A stretch of DNA of 64,000 bases from contig NZ_CP067394.1 of assembly GCF_004210215.2 (NCBI RefSeq), positions 3,038,001-3,102,000 of the forward strand, written 5' to 3'. Made by a program: the position numbers and the translations under genes. Below are positions 25,118-33,468 of this stretch, one piece after another (position 1 is the first letter of the stretch; every line of letters starts with the position of its first letter). A model generated the notes under the pieces. It did no database searches, had not been told where the DNA came from, and was given only the letters and a program-made list of their open reading frames with translations. This stretch comes from Cryobacterium sp. SO1 (lineage in GTDB: Bacteria > Actinomycetota > Actinomycetes > Actinomycetales > Microbacteriaceae).

Positions 25118-25284
25118 CGTGTGTCCCTTCTCACCCGCCCGGCCACGGCCGGCACCGGCTACAGTACCTCGGAAGATCCGCGATCGCGCCGGTGTCCGGC
25201 CGCCACTCGTGTACTACGTTGCCCACTCCGTCGCGACGAGCACCGGCAGGTACATTCGCGGTAACTCGGCAACATACGGTACGC

Positions 25285-25412
25285 GAGTTGTCGCAAAGCG
25301 CCCCCTGGCGGCATCCGAAGGGGCTCTTTGCGGCAAGCGACGGATGCGACACTCACCGACTTGCGGCGAACTACCCCGTGGGAGCGCCCGAAGGGGCTCT
25401 TTGCGGCAAGTC
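25285..25412. repeat. Two tandem hairpins with a 22-nt direct repeat
   Basis: A 22-nt sequence starting CGAAGGGGCTCTTTGCGGCA is found at 25316-25337 and again exactly at 25389-25410, again a 73-nt period. Each copy is the right arm of a hairpin; the left arms begin TTGTCGCAAAGCGCCCC (25289) and GACTTGCGGCGAACTACCCC (25358). The gap 25118-25453 has no gene. Confidence 0.75.
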
Positions 25413-25453
25413 GGGAGCACTTGCGCGCCCGCGATGCATCGCGCCGCGGCAGG

Positions 25454-26788
25454 TTAGGCGGCCAGCGGCGGCAGGCTCTTGCCCGCCACCCAGCGGGCGA
25501 TGATCTTGTCGGCGACACGGGTGCCGGAGGCCACGGCGAAGCAGCCGAGCAGGTCGTCGGTGGTGACGCTCCCGTGCCGGTGGGTGCGGGTGTATGCGCG
25601 CAGCGCCGTGAAGAACGCCTCGTCGCCGATGGCCTGGCGCACGGCGTGCAGGGCCAGCGCCCCGCGCTTGTAGACCCTGTCGTCGAACATGTCGTGCGGA
25701 CCGGGGTCGGCCACGACGAGGTTCTTGGGCAACAGGTCCAGCTCGGCGCGGTGCAGCACAGCGTTGGCATGGGCGCTCAGCCCGCCGCTGGCCTCGGCCC
25801 AGATCCACTCGGCGTAGCAGGCGAAGCCCTCGTGCAGCCAGATGTCGGCCCAGCGGGTGAGGGTGAGGCTGTTGCCGAACCACTGGTGCGCCAGCTCGTG
25901 CGCGATCAGCCGGTCGCTGCCGTGCAGGCCGTCGACGTGGTTGCGGCCGAACACGGCCAGCCCGTGCGCCTCGAGCGGGATCTCGAGCTCGTCGGCGGTG
26001 ACGATCACCGAGAACGCCGGGAACGGGTACGGGCCGAAGGCCTCGCTGAACACCGCGATCATCTCGCCGACCCGGGCGAAGTCCACCGCCACCGGCCGGG
26101 CGAGCGCGGGCGGGAAGAACAGGCTGTGCGCCACCGGTGCTGCGGCGATATCCTGCCGGCGGTACCGGCCGATCTGCACGCTGGCCAGGTAGGCGGCCAT
26201 CGGCTCGCGCACGTCGAAGGTCCAGGTGGTGCGGCCGGAGCGGGTGCTCCTGGCGACCAGCGGGCCGTTGCTCACCACCGTGTACGGGGCCTCACAGGTG
26301 AGCTGGATGCGGAAGGTGGCCTTGTCGCTGGGGTGGTCGTTGCAGGGGAACCACGACGGTGCGCCGCTCGGCTGCCCGGCGACGAGCACGCCGTCGGTGA
26401 GTTCCTCCCAGCCCAGCTCGCCCCAGTGGCTGCGAACCGGACGCGGCGCCCCGCGGTAGCGCACCACCACCTCGAACGTGTCACCGATGGTCAGTGGCAC
26501 GGCGGGGGTGAGCACCAGTTTGCGGGCGGCGTGCACGGTCTTGACCGGCGCGACGCCGTTGACCGTGACTCTGTCCACGCTCAGGCCGGCCAGGTCCAGG
26601 CTGAACCGGCTGAGCCCGGTCAGGGCCCGCGCCGTGATCGTGGCGATCGCGGTCAGCCGGTTCGTGGCGACCCGGTAGTCCAGCTCCAGCTCGTAATGCT
26701 CCACCGTGTAACCGCCGTTGCCGCTGGCCGGAAGGTAGGGATCCCCCGCGGACGCGGACCCGAGAATGGTGGGCGTGCACTTCAACAT
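25454..26788 (-). CDS. M1-family metallopeptidase
   Basis: A 444-aa zinc aminopeptidase of the gluzincin clan. HELAHQ (H297, E298, H301) and the third ligand E320 in WLHEGFA form the active site; the exopeptidase motif is IPLEAHGLAVF in place of GAMEN. It lacks the C-terminal ERAP1-like domain, as compact actinobacterial M1 proteins do. ATG 26788 is preferred (GGAAGAG 9 nt upstream) and leaves 5 nt after the NRPS stop, so translation is coupled. No signal peptide is obvious. A role in trimming or tolerating the NRPS product is inferred from position only. Confidence 0.88.
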   Translation of the reverse strand: MLKCTPTILGSASAGDPYLPASGNGGYTVEHYELELDYRVATNRLTAIATITARALTGLSRFSLDLAGLSVDRVTVNGVAPVKTVHAARKLVLTPAVPLTIGDTFEVVVRYRGAPRPVRSHWGELGWEELTDGVLVAGQPSGAPSWFPCNDHPSDKATFRIQLTCEAPYTVVSNGPLVARSTRSGRTTWTFDVREPMAAYLASVQIGRYRRQDIAAAPVAHSLFFPPALARPVAVDFARVGEMIAVFSEAFGPYPFPAFSVIVTADELEIPLEAHGLAVFGRNHVDGLHGSDRLIAHELAHQWFGNSLTLTRWADIWLHEGFACYAEWIWAEASGGLSAHANAVLHRAELDLLPKNLVVADPGPHDMFDDRVYKRGALALHAVRQAIGDEAFFTALRAYTRTHRHGSVTTDDLLGCFAVASGTRVADKIIARWVAGKSLPPLAA

Positions 26789-26793
26789 AAGGA

Positions 26794-29700
26794 TCAACTC
26801 TTCCATGGCGGTCGGTGCCACGGCGCAATCGGGTTGCCCGACCACAGGGAATCGGTGGGCACCCGCTCGCCGCGCATCACCAACGACCCCGGTCCGACGG
26901 TGGCATGATCGTCGATCCGCGCCGCCGGCAGGATCACGCTGTTTGGCCCCAGCGTGCCGCCGGCGCCGATGTGCACGGTGTCCAGCTGCATGATCCGGTC
27001 GTGGAACAGGTGGGTCTGCACCACACAGCCCCGGTTGACACTGCTGCCAGCGGCGAGGGTGACCAGGTCCGCCTCCGGCAGCCAGTACGACTCGCACCAA
27101 ACGCCACGGCCGACGGTGGCGCCCAGCGACCGCAGCCACAGCGCGAGCCACGGGGTTCCGGGAGCGTTCTGCGCGAACCAGGGCCGCGCCACCATCTCCA
27201 CGAAGGTGTCCGACACCTCGTTGCGCCAGATGAACGACGACCAGAGCGGATGCTCCCCGGCCCGGATCCGCCCCACCAGCAGCCACTTGGCGGCCGTGGT
27301 CAGGGTTGCCGCCACCGCTCCGGCCGCGATCAGCACAAAACCGGAGACGAGCAGGGCCAGGCCGGGGCCGCCGAGCAGCCAGAACGCCTCGAGGGTGACG
27401 AGCACGCCGAGCGCGATCCACGCCGAGGCGAACACCGGCACCAGCCGGAGCACCTCCCAGAGCGACCGGGCCAGGACCAGGCGGGCCGGCGGGTGGAAGG
27501 TGCGGCCCTCGTCCATGTCGGTCACCCGGCGGCGCAGCCGCGCCGGCGGGTTGCCCAGCCAGGACGAGCCACGCTTGGCCTTCTTCGGCGTGGACGAGAG
27601 CACGGCCACGAGGCCGTCCCGCGGCACGGTGCGGCCGGGCCCGGCGATGCCGCTGTTGCCCAGGAACGCCCGTCGGCCGATCTTGGCGCGGCCGATGCGC
27701 ATCCACCCGCCGCCGAGCTCGTAACAGGCCACCATGGTGTCGTCGGCCAGGAACGCGCCGGGGGCGATGGTGGTGAGCGAGGGTACGAGCAGCACCGTGG
27801 AGGCTTCGACCCCCGGGCCCACCTTGGCGCCGAGCAGCCGCAGCCAGACCGGGGTGAGCAGGCTGGCGTAGAGCGGGAACAGCAGGGTGCGGGCACCGTC
27901 GAGCAGCCGTTCGGTCATCCAGACCTGCCAGCCCACGCGGCTGCGCACCGGGTTGTGGCCCTCGGTCAGGCCCAGGCCGAGAAGCCGCACGGCGCCGATC
28001 ACGGCACCGGCGTAGAGCAGGCCGGCGGCGAGAACGGCCGGCGGCACGGCCAGCGCGGCCCGGCCTGCCGCAGTGCCGAGGCTGCCGGCGTCGCCGATGA
28101 CCAGGCCGATGATGAGCACCCCGAGCAGCACCGCGGCGGCAGGGATGGCGGTGAGGCCCACTGAGCCGGCGCCGTAGGCGAGGAGCCAGCGGCGCGCGTT
28201 CGCCGGCCGTTCGGCGGGCCAGGCCCGGCGGGCGGAGCCGACCCGGCTGGCGGGCGAGCCGGCCCAGCGTTCGCCGCGCGGCACCCGGCCGGAGACGGCG
28301 GAGCCCGGTTCGATTTCGGCGCCCTCGCCGATCTTGGCCCCGCCGAGCAGGGTGCTGCGGGAGCCGATCACGGCCTCGGCGCCGATCCGCACCCGGCCGA
28401 TGCGCAGGGTATCGCCGTCGAGCCAGTACCCGGCCAGGTCCACCTCGGGTTCGATGGCGGCGCGCTCGCCGATGCTGAGCATCCCGGTGACCGGCGGCAC
28501 CGAGTGCAGGTCGACGCCGGGTTCGATCCGGGCGCCGAGCAGCCGTGCGTAGTAGCTGATCCACGGCGCCCCGGCCAGGCTGGCGGCGTCGACGAAGTGC
28601 GCCACCTGCTCGGCGAGCCAGAGCCGCAGGTGCACCGAGCCGCCGCGCGGGTAGTTTCCCGGGGTCACGCCCCGCAGCAGCAGCCGGGCGGCGGCGACCG
28701 AGATGCCCATCTTGCCCAGCGGGGTGACCAGCAGCACAAAACCGGCCAGTACCGCCCACCACGACACGGTGGGGGCGAAGGATGCGCCGGCGGCGGCGAG
28801 CACGTTGTTGGCCGCGGCCAGGTACACCAGCCATCTGGCGCCCACGAGCAGGTGCAGCGGCACACTCAGCAGGCTCTGCAACAGCCCGGTGCGGGCGGGG
28901 GTCGGCAGCACCTGCCGGGTGGCCCTGGCCGTCGGTGGGGTGCGACCGTCGAGTTCGTCGGCGAGGGAGCCGATCCTCGGGTGGTCGTAGATGTCGCTGA
29001 TCCGGGTGTCCGGGTAGCGTTCCCGGATCGCGGAGACGAATTGGGCGGCCGAGAGAGAGCCGCCGCCGTAGGCGAAGAAGTCGCTGTCGGCGTCTGCGAC
29101 GGGCAGTCCGAGGATCGCGGCCCAGTGTTCGGCGAGCCAGCCGGCGGTGCTGCTGAGCACATCCGTGCCGGCCGCCTCGGACCCGGCCAGGCTGGGCAGT
29201 GGCCAGGGCAGGGAGGCGCGGTCGACCTTGCCGGAGGTGCGGGTCGGGATGGATTCCACGACCGTGAGCAGCGGCACGAGGGCCGCCGGCAGCGCCACGC
29301 GCAGGGCCGCGGTGGCGGCGGGCAGGTCGAAGGCCCCGGGGCTCTCCGGCGCCGAATCGACCAGGGAGAGGTAGCCCACCAGCACCTGGTTGCCGGCCGG
29401 AGTGGTCTGCACGACCGCGGCGGCGCCGGCCACGCCGGGCAGCGCCTGCAGCGCGGCATCGATCTCGCCGAGTTCGATGCGTCGGCCGCCGAGCTTGATC
29501 TGGTCGTCGGCGCGGCCGACGAACACGAGGCCTTCAGGGTCGAAGCGCACCAGGTCGCCGCTGCGGTAGGCCCGTTCCCAGCCGAGCCCGACGTGTGGGG
29601 CGTACTTCGCGGCATCCTGCGTCGCGTCGAGGTAGCGGGCCAGGCCCACGCCGCCGATGATCAGCTCACCGGTCTCGCCGGCCGGCACCCGGACGCCGTC

Positions 29701-30888
29701 GGCGTCGACCACGGCGAGGCTCCAACCGTCCAGCGGCAGGCCGATGCGCACCGGGTCGCTGCCGTCGAGCAGGGCCCCGCAGGCCACGACGGTCGCCTCG
29801 GTCGGGCCGTAGGTGTTCCACACTTCCCGGCCCCTGGCGTTGATGCGAGCGGCGAGGTCTGGCGGGCAGGCCTCCCCGCCGAAGATCACCAGGCGCACGT
29901 TCTCCAGCGCCTCCTCCGGCCAGAGGGCGGCGAGGGTGGGCACCGTGGAGACCACGGTGATGCCGTGCGAGATCAGCCACGGACCGAGGTCGGCGCCGCT
30001 GCGTACGAGCGAACGCGGGGCGGGCACCAGGCAGGCCCCGTTCCGCCAGGCCAGCCACATCTCTTCGCAGGAGGCGTCGAACGCGACCGACAGTCCGGCC
30101 AGCACCCGGTCGGTCGGGCCGATCGGTTCGTTGGCGAGGAACAGGCCGGCCTCGGCGTCGACGAACGCCGACGCCGAGCGGTGGCTGACGGCAACGCCCT
30201 TGGGCACCCCGGTGGAACCGGAGGTGAAGATGATCCAGGCGTCGTCGTCCGGGCCGGGCATCGGTTCGCCCCAGTGCGCCAGCGACGGATCCTCCTCGGC
30301 CATGACGGGCCGGTCGGCGAGCACCCCGGCGTCCAGGCCGTCGCGCACCGTGAACACCCCCTTGGCGCCGATCACGCCCACCACCCGGGCCTCGCCGAAG
30401 ACCAGCCGGGCACGTTCCTCGGGGTCGTCGGCGTCGACGGGCACATAGGCCGCGCCCACGACGAGGGTGGCCAGGATGGACAGGTAGAGCTCGCGGGTGC
30501 CCGACGGGATGCGGATGCCGACGGTGTCGCCGCGGCGCACGCCGGCCTGGCTGAGCCGCACGGCCTGGTCGTTGACCAGTCGCACCAGCCGGCGGTAGCT
30601 CAGGGCCCCTGCGGCGTCTTCGAGCGCGAGCGCGGTGGGGTGCTCCTCGGCGGTGGCCAGCAGGATCTCGACCAGGGTGCGCTCGGGGTGCACGAGATGG
30701 CCGGCATCCAGCACGCCCTGCTCGTGGCCGGCGGCCGGCACCGATTCGCCCGGGGATGCCGCGACGGCTTCGGCGAGCGACTCGGCAGCGGGCCGGGCGT
30801 GCGGTCCGGCAGCGGGCCCGATGTGCGGTCCGGGCACGGCGGAGGACTCGGGTGAGCGAGGGTAGCGATCAGGCTGGATCGGGGTCAC
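26794..30888 (-). CDS. Pls/PosA-family nonribosomal peptide synthetase
   Basis: A 1364-aa membrane synthetase. Adenylation domain about 75-560: FTSGSTGVPKG (222-232), WNTYGPTE, GRADDQIKLGGRRIELGEI and TSGKVDRA. Carrier domain about 585-650 with DFFAYGGGSLS and the pantetheinylated Ser611. Then three hydrophobic blocks (about 680-740, 905-970, 1145-1205), each followed by left-handed beta-helix hexapeptide repeats. This is the plan of poly-epsilon-lysine synthetase. There is no condensation or thioesterase domain of standard type. GTG 30888 has AGGAG 5 nt upstream. It heads an operon with the M1 peptidase. Confidence 0.9.
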   Translation of the reverse strand: MTPIQPDRYPRSPESSAVPGPHIGPAAGPHARPAAESLAEAVAASPGESVPAAGHEQGVLDAGHLVHPERTLVEILLATAEEHPTALALEDAAGALSYRRLVRLVNDQAVRLSQAGVRRGDTVGIRIPSGTRELYLSILATLVVGAAYVPVDADDPEERARLVFGEARVVGVIGAKGVFTVRDGLDAGVLADRPVMAEEDPSLAHWGEPMPGPDDDAWIIFTSGSTGVPKGVAVSHRSASAFVDAEAGLFLANEPIGPTDRVLAGLSVAFDASCEEMWLAWRNGACLVPAPRSLVRSGADLGPWLISHGITVVSTVPTLAALWPEEALENVRLVIFGGEACPPDLAARINARGREVWNTYGPTEATVVACGALLDGSDPVRIGLPLDGWSLAVVDADGVRVPAGETGELIIGGVGLARYLDATQDAAKYAPHVGLGWERAYRSGDLVRFDPEGLVFVGRADDQIKLGGRRIELGEIDAALQALPGVAGAAAVVQTTPAGNQVLVGYLSLVDSAPESPGAFDLPAATAALRVALPAALVPLLTVVESIPTRTSGKVDRASLPWPLPSLAGSEAAGTDVLSSTAGWLAEHWAAILGLPVADADSDFFAYGGGSLSAAQFVSAIRERYPDTRISDIYDHPRIGSLADELDGRTPPTARATRQVLPTPARTGLLQSLLSVPLHLLVGARWLVYLAAANNVLAAAGASFAPTVSWWAVLAGFVLLVTPLGKMGISVAAARLLLRGVTPGNYPRGGSVHLRLWLAEQVAHFVDAASLAGAPWISYYARLLGARIEPGVDLHSVPPVTGMLSIGERAAIEPEVDLAGYWLDGDTLRIGRVRIGAEAVIGSRSTLLGGAKIGEGAEIEPGSAVSGRVPRGERWAGSPASRVGSARRAWPAERPANARRWLLAYGAGSVGLTAIPAAAVLLGVLIIGLVIGDAGSLGTAAGRAALAVPPAVLAAGLLYAGAVIGAVRLLGLGLTEGHNPVRSRVGWQVWMTERLLDGARTLLFPLYASLLTPVWLRLLGAKVGPGVEASTVLLVPSLTTIAPGAFLADDTMVACYELGGGWMRIGRAKIGRRAFLGNSGIAGPGRTVPRDGLVAVLSSTPKKAKRGSSWLGNPPARLRRRVTDMDEGRTFHPPARLVLARSLWEVLRLVPVFASAWIALGVLVTLEAFWLLGGPGLALLVSGFVLIAAGAVAATLTTAAKWLLVGRIRAGEHPLWSSFIWRNEVSDTFVEMVARPWFAQNAPGTPWLALWLRSLGATVGRGVWCESYWLPEADLVTLAAGSSVNRGCVVQTHLFHDRIMQLDTVHIGAGGTLGPNSVILPAARIDDHATVGPGSLVMRGERVPTDSLWSGNPIAPWHRPPWKS

Positions 30889-31123
30889 GCACACTCCTGT
30901 CCGGTTTCGCGACGAACCGCGACCCGTTCAGCCTAAGGCCATGAGGTAGCCGGCGGGTGAACACGCGTCGCACCCGTTCATTCTGCTCCGCACCCCCCGT
31001 GTCCCTGTTCCTGCACCTCCAAATAAGGAAATAGTGAGGCAATCAGGACGGAATTGCCCAAAGGATCCTTGTTTCCCTCCTTTGTCCTTTTCAACGTTCG
31101 TCGCCCCCGGCGGCGGATGCGGG
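30889..31123. other. Upstream region of the NRPS operon, no gene seen
   Basis: About 235 nt between the NRPS start and the EamA remnant. The part 31015-31100 is AT-richer than its surroundings and contains candidate promoter sequence for the minus strand, but no clear -35/-10 pair stands out. A TAGGCT hexamer lies at 30933-30938 (minus strand). Confidence 0.4.
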
Positions 31124-31560
31124 TCAGCGGATGCGGGCCCGCACGGCCGTTGCCGCGCAGAGGATCACCGCAAGCGCACCGACCAGCACGAGAGGAGAGA
31201 GAGCCGTTCGCCCAGCAGCAGCGTCGCCCAGACGATGGTGAGCACCGGTTGCACCAGCTGGATCTGGCTCACCCGGGCGATCGGGCCGATGGCCAGGCCG
31301 CGGTACAAGGCGAAGAAGCCCAGGAACATGCTCACCCGGCCAGGTAGGCGAAAGCCAGTCAGGCCGGCGCATCCGCCTCGGGCCAGCCGGAACCCAGGCC
31401 CGCGAGCATCAGCGGCAGCATCACCGGCAGTGCCACGATCAGCGCCCAGCAGATGGTCTGCCAGGAGCTCAACTCGCGGGAGAGCAGCGCTCCCTCGCCG
31501 TAGCCGATGGCCGCGAGCGCCACGGCGTGCAGCACCTGCGGAAGCGACAGCGCACGGCGC
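31124..31560 (-). pseudogene. EamA/DMT transporter remnant, frameshifted
   Basis: Translating the minus strand in shifting frames gives a recognisable C-terminal half of an EamA permease: IGYGEGALLSRELSSWQTIC, then LPVMLPLMLAGL to a premature stop at 31359; then in another frame MFLGFFALYRGLAIGPIARV, SQIQLVQPVLTIVWATLLLG and ERLS; then after a further shift PLVLVGALAVILCAATAVRA to the end at 31124. At least two frameshifts are needed and the first half of the gene is absent. Confidence 0.75.
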
Positions 31561-31644
31561 GCGTCGCCGTGGCCGGCCCCCACCGGCCCGCGGAGGGCGC
31601 GTCGTCCGGTGACACTTCGATGCGCAGCTGACGTCTGAGCGGGA

Positions 31645-31740
31645 TGCGCAACTCCTGCTGTTTTGCCGGGCCCCGGCGCTCCGCCCCCGGAATTCCGGGG
31701 TGCACCGCCGATGCCGGGTGGATCTGCAGGAGTTATGCGC
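31645..31740. repeat. Long palindrome, ACTCCTGCAG family
   Basis: Arm TGCGCAACTCCTGC (31645-31658) pairs with GCAGGAGTTATGCGC (31726-31740), with a long GC-rich loop that contains further self-complementary sequence. The right arm carries the stop codon of the gene ending at 31733. It sits where the missing half of the EamA gene would be. Confidence 0.7.
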
Positions 31741-32338
31741 CCCCGGTGGCCGTGGTGTGCTGCTCGACGGCGGTGAGCCACTCGGCCCAGAAGAGCTTCC
31801 ACTGCTCGCCCTCGTCGTATGACACCACCCCGTCGTGGGTCACGCCCAGCCGCAGCCGTCCGTCGGGCAGCTGGTCGGCGGAGAGAAGGATCGACCCCAA
31901 CGGTTCGCCGGCGCGGGCCAGGGCGAATCGCAGCGCCTTCGACGCCGGCTTCGAGCGCAGCACCGTGTCGAAACCCGGAAACAGATCGGCGCGAGCACCC
32001 TCGTTCAGCAGCAGCGCGCGCACCGCGTCCCGGTCACGGGCCAGCACCCGGCTGCGGCTCACGCTGAAGCTGCCGTCGGGCATCTGGCCGGGCAGCCGTA
32101 GGCCCGTGATGCGTTCGTAGCCCACGGCCACGCCCTGCGCCGACCAGCCGTCCACGTCGTGCTCGGCGTGCACCCAGGCCGCGATGGCGGTGTGCCCGGC
32201 CTGCCGGCCGGGGCCGGCGTCGATGAGGTCGACCCATTCCTCCCAGGCATGCCCGGTGCGCTCGCGGATCGCGTCGTCGGTCCGCACCGGCTCGGCCACC
32301 CAGACCCGGGTGCGTGTGAAGGATTCGTGTGTGGTCAT
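31733..32338 (-). CDS. DUF4287/SRPBCC-type protein
   Basis: A 201-aa soluble protein. The N-terminal part (RTGHAWEEWVDLIDAGPG, then AIAAWVHAEHDVDGWSAQGV and AVGYERITGLRLPGQ) matches the DUF4287-like helical domain. The rest (SFSVSRSRVLARDRDAVRAL to EGEQWKLFWAEWLTAVEQ) is an SRPBCC/AHSA1-like lipid-binding fold. ATG 32338 has GGGAG 5 nt upstream. The family is common in actinobacteria but has no firm function. Confidence 0.72.
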   Translation of the reverse strand: MTTHESFTRTRVWVAEPVRTDDAIRERTGHAWEEWVDLIDAGPGRQAGHTAIAAWVHAEHDVDGWSAQGVAVGYERITGLRLPGQMPDGSFSVSRSRVLARDRDAVRALLLNEGARADLFPGFDTVLRSKPASKALRFALARAGEPLGSILLSADQLPDGRLRLGVTHDGVVSYDEGEQWKLFWAEWLTAVEQHTTATGGA

Positions 32339-32460
32339 CGGAACTCCCGTGCTCGGCACGAGAATACTGGGTGTCCGCTGCCAGGTCCAACGCCGGGCAC
32401 CCGTGGCGACGTGACGGCTTCCCGGATTCTCTAGACTGAGAGCGAAGGGGGCGATTCCGG

Positions 32461-32763
32461 ATGAGCAAGGACAAAAGCAAGGAACCGCGCGACGAGTTCG
32501 ACCGTATCCAGATTCCCGAGTTTCTGACCCGGCCGTTCGAGCGCCTGACCGGCGGCCCGGCCGTCAGCGCCCCGACCCGGCCCGGTCCCGGAGACCGCTC
32601 CGACGGCAGCACGAACGTCGACAGCGACGTGGATGCCGATGCCGGCGACAATCCCGACGCCACCGAGCCCGTAAAGCGTCAGTGGTGGGCCGGTTACAAG
32701 GGAAAACTTCTGCTCTACGGCGCTGGCACCCTCGTCATGGTCTTCCTGCAGTCCCGCGGCTGA
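32461..32763 (+). CDS. Small protein with C-terminal membrane anchor
   Basis: A 100-aa protein with a charged, disordered N-terminal two thirds and one C-terminal transmembrane helix (LLLYGAGTLVMVFLQ). No family was recognised. AAGGGGG precedes the ATG at suitable spacing, and TAGACT at 32432-32437 is a plausible -10, implying a leader of about 17 nt, so this gene is not leaderless. Confidence 0.65.
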   Translation: MSKDKSKEPRDEFDRIQIPEFLTRPFERLTGGPAVSAPTRPGPGDRSDGSTNVDSDVDADAGDNPDATEPVKRQWWAGYKGKLLLYGAGTLVMVFLQSRG

Positions 32764-32794
32764 CCCCGACTACATCGCACGTACTACACAGGTT

Positions 32795-32855
32795 CATCCC
32801 TTCAGGGGATGCCTGCCTCGACGGGATTCGGGACTATGGATTTACCGATCCCGTC
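32795..32855. promoter_or_regulatory. Structured leader before a 65-aa gene
   Basis: Two possible hairpins precede the gene at 32891: CATCCC-TTCA-GGGGATG (32795-32811 region), and GACGGGAT (32820-32827) pairing with ATCCCGTC (32848-32855) around an 18-nt AT-rich loop that includes TATGGATTTA. It may be a promoter region or an RNA leader. Confidence 0.35.
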
Positions 32856-32890
32856 CACCCGATCGGCAGCCGCCCATCGAGAGGAATTTC

Positions 32891-33088
32891 ATGACCACGA
32901 TCCTGCACACCCTTCCCGCCAGCCGCTCGCTGCGCCCCATCGTGATGACGGCGAGCGTCGTAACGGTGTCGGCCGGTGGCCACGGCCCCGCCGACCTCCC
33001 CGTCAGCATCGACCGGGCACCCTCGCACGCCATGGACCGGATCGCGCTCGGGGCGGACCAGCCCGCCGACGTCGAGCGCGCGGCGTAA
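32891..33088 (+). CDS. Small protein, 65 aa, unknown
   Basis: A short gene (MTTILHTLPASRSLRPIVMT, then ASVVTVSAGGHGPADLPVSI) with no membrane helix or cysteine. AGAGGA lies about 6 nt before the ATG, and the gap around it has no other candidate. No family was recognised and coding potential is moderate, so it could be spurious. Confidence 0.4.
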   Translation: MTTILHTLPASRSLRPIVMTASVVTVSAGGHGPADLPVSIDRAPSHAMDRIALGADQPADVERAA

Positions 33089-33100
33089 CACCCCGCCCGA

Positions 33101-33304
33101 TCAGGGCCCGACCAGCAACAGCAGCACGTGATACACGACGTAGGCCGGCCAGACGATCGCCTGGAGCAGACCCAGGAGGAACGCCCAGAATGATCCGTCC
33201 GACGTGGAGATGAAGTAGATGGCGGCGCCGACGTAAGCCAACAGGAAGAAAAATCCCCACGACCCGTCTCGCACGATCACACTGCCTCGACCATCCGTTG
33301 CCAT
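33101..33304 (-). CDS. Small membrane protein, 67 aa
   Basis: Two transmembrane helices (WGFFFLLAYVGAAIYFI and AFLLGLLQAIVWPAYVVYHV) after a short hydrophilic N-terminus, ending VLLLLVGP. GGAGG lies about 5 nt before ATG 33304. The pattern is common in actinobacterial small membrane proteins of unknown role. Confidence 0.75.
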   Translation of the reverse strand: MATDGRGSVIVRDGSWGFFFLLAYVGAAIYFISTSDGSFWAFLLGLLQAIVWPAYVVYHVLLLLVGP

Positions 33305-33468
33305 CAGACCCTCCGCTCCGTGAGAATTACCTGACTGACCGATGGAACACAGGGTAACCGCGCTGATCGCGAGGCGATACCGGCACCGGTGCGTTCCGGC
33401 CGGCACTTCCGGCAGCCGACGAAGCGGGAATGCTGGTGTCCGGGGTCTGCGCGGGCGATGATGGTGCC

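Noticed and set aside
28504..30855. 783-codon open frame opposite the NRPS
   Set aside because: Antisense to the adenylation and carrier domains; composition is Gly/Arg/His-rich and no motif is present.
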